64,000 nucleotides of DNA from Deinococcus indicus (GTDB lineage Bacteria > Deinococcota > Deinococci > Deinococcales > Deinococcaceae), in contig NZ_NHMK01000011.1 in assembly GCF_002198095.1 (NCBI RefSeq), forward strand, positions 186,001 to 250,000, read 5' to 3'. Each line of letters begins with the position of its first letter. Within the stretch, counting starts at the first letter, position 1. A program made the position numbers and the translations under genes. The notes below the pieces were generated by a model. That model searched no databases. It was not told the origin of the DNA and saw only the letters and a list, made by a program, of their open reading frames with translations. Of this stretch, positions 58,317 through 64,000 are shown in pieces.

Positions 58317-58419
58317 GCACCGAACGTAACACGGCCCACATGAGGCGCGGCGCTGGGAACGATTCCATCCCCACGCGCCGCGTGTCACCCGCCGGGGGAA
58401 CGGCCCCCGCCGCCCCGTT

Positions 58420-58492
58420 ATCCGGATTCCGTCTGTCCCGTTGACAGATCGGAACACCACCGATCTGCCCACTCCACGCCCGGAGTCCGTAT
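58420..58492. repeat. Second copy of the structured repeat (short form)
   Basis: The outer stem (58420-58431 with 58481-58492) pairs at 11 of 12 positions and has the same single C-T mismatch as the 45552 element. The inner stem CAGATCGG/CCGATCTG with loop AACACCA (58445-58467) corresponds to CAATCCGG/CCGGATTG with loop AACTTCA there. Changed bases are compensated on both sides, which argues for selection on structure. Confidence 0.72.
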
Positions 58493-58602
58493 CACCTCAG
58501 GACGCCCGCCCACACCAGCAGCCCCCACAGCACCACCGGAATCGCCAGCGACCCCACGATCAGCTTCAGCAGCCGCCACCAGTCGTTCAGGAACTCCTTC
58601 AT
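58492..58602 (-). CDS. 36-aa single-span membrane protein
   Basis: The ORF encodes an N-terminal [13 protein letters not shown] then a hydrophobic span of about 22 residues. On the minus strand TACGCT-GGGCGGC-ATG puts a -10 box 7 nt before the start, identical in layout to the divergent pgm gene. The end overlaps the repeat element. Function unknown. Confidence 0.6.
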   Translation of the reverse strand: MKEFLNDWWRLLKLIVGSLAIPVVLWGLLVWAGVLR

Positions 58603-58732
58603 GCCGCCCAGCGTAGCAGCCGCCCGCCGTCACTTCCGGGTCACCCGTCACCGGGCGGCGCCCCGGACCAGCCCTTCACGCTGTCTTACCGCAGGTGCCC
58701 GCGCGGACGCCGCACTCCTTACACTGGGCGGC

Positions 58733-60367
<1,635 letters not shown>

Positions 60368-60369
60368 CC

Positions 60370-60894
60370 ATGAGCCACGCCCTCACCGACCCGGACAGCA
60401 CTGGCACCCCCCTCACCGAGGAGGAACTGTTGCAGGTCGTCATCACCCGCGAGGAGATCCGCGACGTGGAATTCGACTGGTTCGCCACCGACACGCGCGG
60501 GCACGTCGCGCAGTTCCTGGCCGCCGGGGACGACACCGTCCCGCACGCCGCTCTGCAGAGCGAGGGCTTGCTGGAACGCACGCACGTCTGGATCGACCTG
60601 CGCCCCGAAACCGAGGACCCCAACGCCCCCGCCGGAGGCTTCGACGAGCACCTGACGCCCGCCCAGCGGCGCGGCGCGTTCGTGTACGACCGCATTCCCG
60701 GCCGGGCGGGCGTGTACCGTCTCGTGGCCGCCCCCCGTACCCCCTTCACCGTCAGCGACATGCCCCCCCACCTCCAGGCGTACCTGAACACCCTGCGCCT
60801 GAACGTCAGCTTCGGCGCGCCGCACCTGTTCATCGGCCCGGACGGCCGCGCCCACGAGCTCACCCCAGACGAGGCAGGCCCCCACCCCACCTGA
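60370..60894 (+). CDS. Hypothetical protein in operon with pgm
   Basis: The 174-aa protein is acidic with no signal peptide or membrane span. It has two similar stretches of beta/alpha sequence (R-D-V-E-F-D-W-F-A-T-D-T-R-G-H-V; G-A-F-V-Y-D-R-I-P-G-R-A-G-V-Y-R-L-V). GTG 60364 overlaps the pgm stop and could be used instead of ATG 60370. Family not recognised. Confidence 0.68.
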   Translation: MSHALTDPDSTGTPLTEEELLQVVITREEIRDVEFDWFATDTRGHVAQFLAAGDDTVPHAALQSEGLLERTHVWIDLRPETEDPNAPAGGFDEHLTPAQRRGAFVYDRIPGRAGVYRLVAAPRTPFTVSDMPPHLQAYLNTLRLNVSFGAPHLFIGPDGRAHELTPDEAGPHPT

Positions 60895-60938
60895 ACGCCG
60901 CATGAAGGCCGGGCGGGACGGGCAGTACAGTGACCCCC

Positions 60939-62555
60939 GTGAGTCTCCCGCCGTCCGGCCCGCCCCCTGCCCCACCCGAACTGAACATGACCTTCGAGGA
61001 CGCCGGCCCGCCCGCCGCGCCCCCACCCGCCGGGCCGAAAAAATCCCTGCGGGCCAACACCCTCATCGTCATGCTCGGCACGCTCGGCTCACGCCTGAGC
61101 GGCATCATCCGGCAGCAGATCATCAATACCTTCGCCCCCGCCCTGACCGATGCGTTCCTCGTTGCTGTGAGGGTGCCCAACCTGCTGCGCGAACTGCTGG
61201 CCGAGGGTGCGCTCGTCAATTCATTCATCCCGGTGTACAAGACCCTGGACGCTCAGGGACGGCGGGAACTGGCGCAGGCGTTCAGTGGCCTGCTGATTGC
61301 CGTCAACCTCCTGCTGATGGCTGCCGGGATCTTCGCCGCGCCGTGGATCGTGGACCTGCTGCTGGGCAGCGACCCGAACGTGGACCGGGAACTGACCCTG
61401 TTCATGACGCGCATGCTCATGCCGTTCCTGATGCTGATCAGCCTGTCCGCCATTGCCATGGGCCTGTTGAACGCCGACGAGCACTTTCGCGAAAGCAGTT
61501 TCGCGCCCGTGGCCTTCAACATCGCCAGCATCGCCGCGCTCCTGATCCTCCCGAACACGGCCACGTGGCTGGCCTTCGGCTGGCTCATCGGCGGCGTGGC
61601 GCAACTGGTCGTGCAGTTACCTGCCCTGAACCGCTTCGGACTGTTGCCCACCCCCAACCTGAAGGGACACCCGGCAGTGGGCCGTGTGCTGAAGCAGATG
61701 GCGCCGTTCACGCTGACCGCCGGGGCGCGGCAGTTCCTGAACGTGTACGTGATCAGCCTGTTATCGAACGCGAAGCAGTTCCCCACAGGAACGCAGACGG
61801 GGTACAGCAACGCCGAGGCGCTGTTCACGATGGTCAACGGCCTGTTCGTGGTGTCGCCCGTCCTGGCCGTCTTCCCCCGCTTCTCGCAGGCCGCTGCCGA
61901 GAAGGACTGGCCGCAGTTCCGCGCGCTGACCGCCAGCACCATCCGCACGACCACGTTTCTGGCTGCCCCTATGAGCGCGCTGTTGCTGGCCCTGGCCCCG
62001 TTCGCGATGAGCCTCATCAATCTGGAAGCCCCGGTCGGGAAGGACGACCTGAACAAGTTCACGGCGGGCACCGGCATCCTGCTCGGCTGGTCCCTGGCCC
62101 TCGTGCCGTGGGCGCTGGTGACGGTCCTGCTGCGCACCTTCTACGCCCGTGAACGCACCCGTGAGGCCGTGACGATCAGCGCCATCGGCTTCGTGCTGGA
62201 GGTCGGTCTGTACCGCCTGCTGGTGCCGGGCCTGGGATTGATCGGCTTCGGCCTGAGCACCACCATCAGCGGCCTGCTGATGACGGCCGCGCTGATCGTG
62301 CTGTACCGCCGCGCCGTGGGTTTCCCGGCCCGCGAGGTGACGGGTCACCTGCTGCGCGTCGTGCCACTGGCTGCCGTCTCGGGCGGCGCGGCGTGGCTGA
62401 TTGCGCGGGCCGTGCCGATCGAGCCGGGCTTCATCCTGACCAGCATTCCCGTGCTGGCCCTGGCGGGCGGCGTGGGCCTCGCCGTGTACCTGGGCGGCGC
62501 ACTCGCCCTGAAACTGCCGGAAGTGGCGGCGGTGACGCGCCGACTGAAACGCTGA
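60939..62555 (+). CDS. murJ: Lipid II flippase MurJ
   Basis: The 538-aa protein has about 14 hydrophobic helices and the MVF-family pattern: G-S-R-L-S-G-I-I-R early, A-D-A-F-type region (T-D-A-F-L-V-A-V-R-V-P-N-L-L-R-E-L-L-A-E-G-A), then L-L-N-A-D-E-H-F. It moves lipid II across the membrane. GTG 60939 is preferred over GTG 60930 because TACAGT (60926-60931) sits 7 nt before it. A Pro-rich cytoplasmic tail of about 30 residues precedes the first helix. Confidence 0.93.
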   Translation: MSLPPSGPPPAPPELNMTFEDAGPPAAPPPAGPKKSLRANTLIVMLGTLGSRLSGIIRQQIINTFAPALTDAFLVAVRVPNLLRELLAEGALVNSFIPVYKTLDAQGRRELAQAFSGLLIAVNLLLMAAGIFAAPWIVDLLLGSDPNVDRELTLFMTRMLMPFLMLISLSAIAMGLLNADEHFRESSFAPVAFNIASIAALLILPNTATWLAFGWLIGGVAQLVVQLPALNRFGLLPTPNLKGHPAVGRVLKQMAPFTLTAGARQFLNVYVISLLSNAKQFPTGTQTGYSNAEALFTMVNGLFVVSPVLAVFPRFSQAAAEKDWPQFRALTASTIRTTTFLAAPMSALLLALAPFAMSLINLEAPVGKDDLNKFTAGTGILLGWSLALVPWALVTVLLRTFYARERTREAVTISAIGFVLEVGLYRLLVPGLGLIGFGLSTTISGLLMTAALIVLYRRAVGFPAREVTGHLLRVVPLAAVSGGAAWLIARAVPIEPGFILTSIPVLALAGGVGLAVYLGGALALKLPEVAAVTRRLKR

Positions 62556-62567
62556 TCCGTGGGGGAC

Positions 62568-62613
62568 GTGGGGTGTGGGTCGTGGGAGCAACCTCCTACC
62601 ACCCGCACCCCAC
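62568..62613. terminator. 21-bp hairpin between convergent murJ and DUF218 genes
   Basis: Arms at 62568-62588 and 62593-62613 pair over 21 bp with one mismatch and two G-T pairs around a 4-nt loop. It fits a shared terminator for the convergent genes. Confidence 0.7.
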
Positions 62614-62627
62614 CTCCTACACCCCGT

Positions 62628-63200
62628 CTACAGTCGGATGCCGATCAGGGCGTAGGCGGCCAGGGCAACCTTCTCGCGCAGCAGGTACGAGCGGTTGACC
62701 CGCGCGCTGAGGGGGCTGGCGCTGACGTTGGCGTTCAGGCCGATGGCGCGGGCCAGGGCCAGGGCACGGGGGGCGTGGGCCTCGTCGGTGACGAGCGTGA
62801 TGGGCGTGTCCGGGCTCAGGGCGGCGCGGGCGTTCTGGAGGTTCTGCACGGTGGTGCGGCTGCGTTCCTCCGCGATCAGGTCGCCTTGCGGCACGCCCTG
62901 GTGGGCGAGGTACGTGGTGCCCACGCCGCCTTCGGTGTAGGGGTCGCCGGCGCGGCGGCCGCCCGTGACGACGATCTGTTCCACGTCTCCGGTGCGGTAG
63001 AGGGTCAGGGCGTGGTCCAGGCGGCGCTGGAAGGCGGGGCTGGGTTTCCCGGCGTACTGCGCGGCGCCCAGCACGACCAGGGTGGGGTGGGGCGTGGCGG
63101 CGTTCTGGACGCGCAGGTTGGGCGTCAGGACGAATCCCGCGACGAGCAGGGCCGCCACGGCCAGTGGCAGCAGGGTGAGGGTGGCGCCCCGTGAACGCAT
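62628..63200 (-). CDS. DUF218/YdcF-like membrane-anchored protein
   Basis: The 190-aa protein has an N-terminal signal anchor (about residues 8-28) then a DUF218 domain: L-V-V-L-G-A-A-Q-Y-A-G-K-P, I-V-V-T-G-G, E-R-S-R-T-T-V-Q-N, V-T-D-E-A-H-A-P-R-A. These proteins (YdcF/SanA/ElyC group) are linked to cell-envelope precursor metabolism. TAGGCT lies 7 nt before ATG 63200 on the minus strand (leaderless). Close to murJ, in line with an envelope role. Confidence 0.85.
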   Translation of the reverse strand: MRSRGATLTLLPLAVAALLVAGFVLTPNLRVQNAATPHPTLVVLGAAQYAGKPSPAFQRRLDHALTLYRTGDVEQIVVTGGRRAGDPYTEGGVGTTYLAHQGVPQGDLIAEERSRTTVQNLQNARAALSPDTPITLVTDEAHAPRALALARAIGLNANVSASPLSARVNRSYLLREKVALAAYALIGIRL

Positions 63201-63370
63201 CAGCGGCAGCCTAGCATGAAGAAAATGATAAGCCTGACGGGTTGCGCACTCCTCCCGCGCGGCGCCGTCCGGCTGAGGTGGCCGCGCGGGTGGGGGCGTA
63301 CAGTATGGAACCTCGGCCAGAGTCGGAACGGGAACGCGTGCTACGCTCGGCCCGTACCCCTGCCGACGTG

Positions 63371-63402
63371 GCCCCTGCCTACGGGGGCCCCTGCCTACGG
63401 GG
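63371..63402. repeat. 16-bp perfect tandem duplication before topA
   Basis: GCCCCTGCCTACGGGG occurs twice in a row, ending 16 nt before the topA start in its leader. Each copy can also form a small CCCC/GGGG hairpin. It could tune topA translation. Confidence 0.7.
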
Positions 63403-63417
63403 GAGAGACCTTAACTT

Positions 63418-64000
63418 ATGCCCAGAACCCTTGTCATTGTCGAGTCGCCCGCCAAAGCCCGCACCATCGAGAAGTACCTCGGAAAGGGGTACGCGGTGGA
63501 GTCTTCCATCGGGCATATCCGCGACCTGCCGAAAAGTGCGGCGGACATCCCGGAGAAATACAAGGGCAAGGCCTGGGCCCGCCTGGGCCTGGACGTCGAA
63601 CATGACTTCCAGCCGCTGTACGTCGTGTCGCCCGAGAAGAAGGCGCACGTGGCGAAACTGCGCAAGCTGGCCTCCGAGGCCGACGAGATCATCCTGGCGA
63701 CCGACGACGACCGCGAGGGCGAGAGCATCGCGTGGCACCTGTTTCAGGAACTGAAGCCCAGGGTGCCGGTCAAGCGGATGGTGTTCCACGAGATCACGCG
63801 GGAGGCCATCCAGGCGGCGATTGCCGCGCCGCGCCAGATCGACACGAACCTTGTGGAGGCGCAGGAGGCCCGCCGCGCCCTGGACCGCCTGTACGGCTAC
63901 GAGGTCAGCCCGGTCCTGTGGAAGAAGGTCAAGCCGAAACTCTCGGCGGGCCGCGTGCAGAGCGTGGCGACCCGCATGCTGGTGGAACGCGAACGCGAAC
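63418..64000 (+). CDS. topA: DNA topoisomerase I, N-terminal part (partial)
   Basis: The frame starts at ATG 63418 and runs off the window end, giving 194 residues. The TOPRIM domain is clear: [10 protein letters not shown] (catalytic E9), H-I-R-D-L-P, and [13 protein letters not shown] (metal acidic triad). Then come E-I-T-R-E-A-I and [16 protein letters not shown]. The active-site Tyr lies past the window. It relaxes negative supercoils. Ribosome site GGGAGAG lies about 9 nt upstream. Confidence 0.95.
   Translation, partial: MPRTLVIVESPAKARTIEKYLGKGYAVESSIGHIRDLPKSAADIPEKYKGKAWARLGLDVEHDFQPLYVVSPEKKAHVAKLRKLASEADEIILATDDDREGESIAWHLFQELKPRVPVKRMVFHEITREAIQAAIAAPRQIDTNLVEAQEARRALDRLYGYEVSPVLWKKVKPKLSAGRVQSVATRMLVERERE

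Overview
The window is high-GC bacterial DNA that reads as a Deinococcus chromosome. Grounds: a Thermus/Deinococcus-type ba3 oxidase operon that includes the tiny subunit IIa, the gene set tig, fabH-D-G-acpP-fabF, ppk, rpsA, treS, glpX, pgm, murJ and topA, and many start codons sitting 6-7 nt after a TANNNT -10 box, the leaderless layout known from Deinococcus. The species cannot be named from the sequence alone.

Layout. 1-3671: tail of a BTAD-type regulator, a CBS-pair protein, then a ba3-type cytochrome oxidase operon (IIa, II, I, cytochrome c) with 4-nt overlaps. 3694-5547: tRNA-His, tRNA-Leu and trigger factor (tig). 5548-40292: a complete-looking, about 34.7 kb transposable (Mu-like) prophage between tig and the fab cluster. 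40563-45555: fatty acid synthesis genes fabH, fabD, a DinB-like gene, fabG, acpP and fabF. 45552-45825: a structured repeat and a terminator-like hairpin. 45993-50028: an unusual three-gene operon of a very basic 810-aa protein plus two proteins that look like YbjN/secretion-chaperone folds. 50122-64000: ppk, rpsA, tRNA-Gln, treS, wrbA, glpX, pgm, murJ, a DUF218 gene and the start of topA.

Prophage logic. It is read mostly right to left. At the right (phage left end) lie a leaderless S24-type repressor (+), a 43-bp operator palindrome, a divergent Cro/Ner-like gene, a DDE transposase (MuA-like) and its AAA ATPase (MuB-like). About twenty small early/middle genes follow, many with paired-Cys metal-site motifs. 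Then come the terminase pair, portal, Mu F-like head protein, scaffold, capsid, connectors, tail tube, tail-assembly chaperone with a canonical -1 slippery heptamer, a 1452-aa tape measure, tail hub, a collagen-like protein, a large tailspike and a lysis cassette. No contractile sheath or Mu baseplate genes were recognised, so the virion is probably a siphovirus that replicates by transposition. Two genes oppose the late operon and look like separately expressed cargo: a tyrosine recombinase beside the tailspike and a small lipoprotein in the head module.

The strongest unexplained signals are seven copies of a 12-bp motif (TGATGGNGCGTG) inside the transposase gene 1.3-1.5 kb from the phage left end (a candidate transposition enhancer or operator array), the basic-protein/chaperone operon, and a dispersed repeat whose two copies keep the same hairpin by compensatory base changes.
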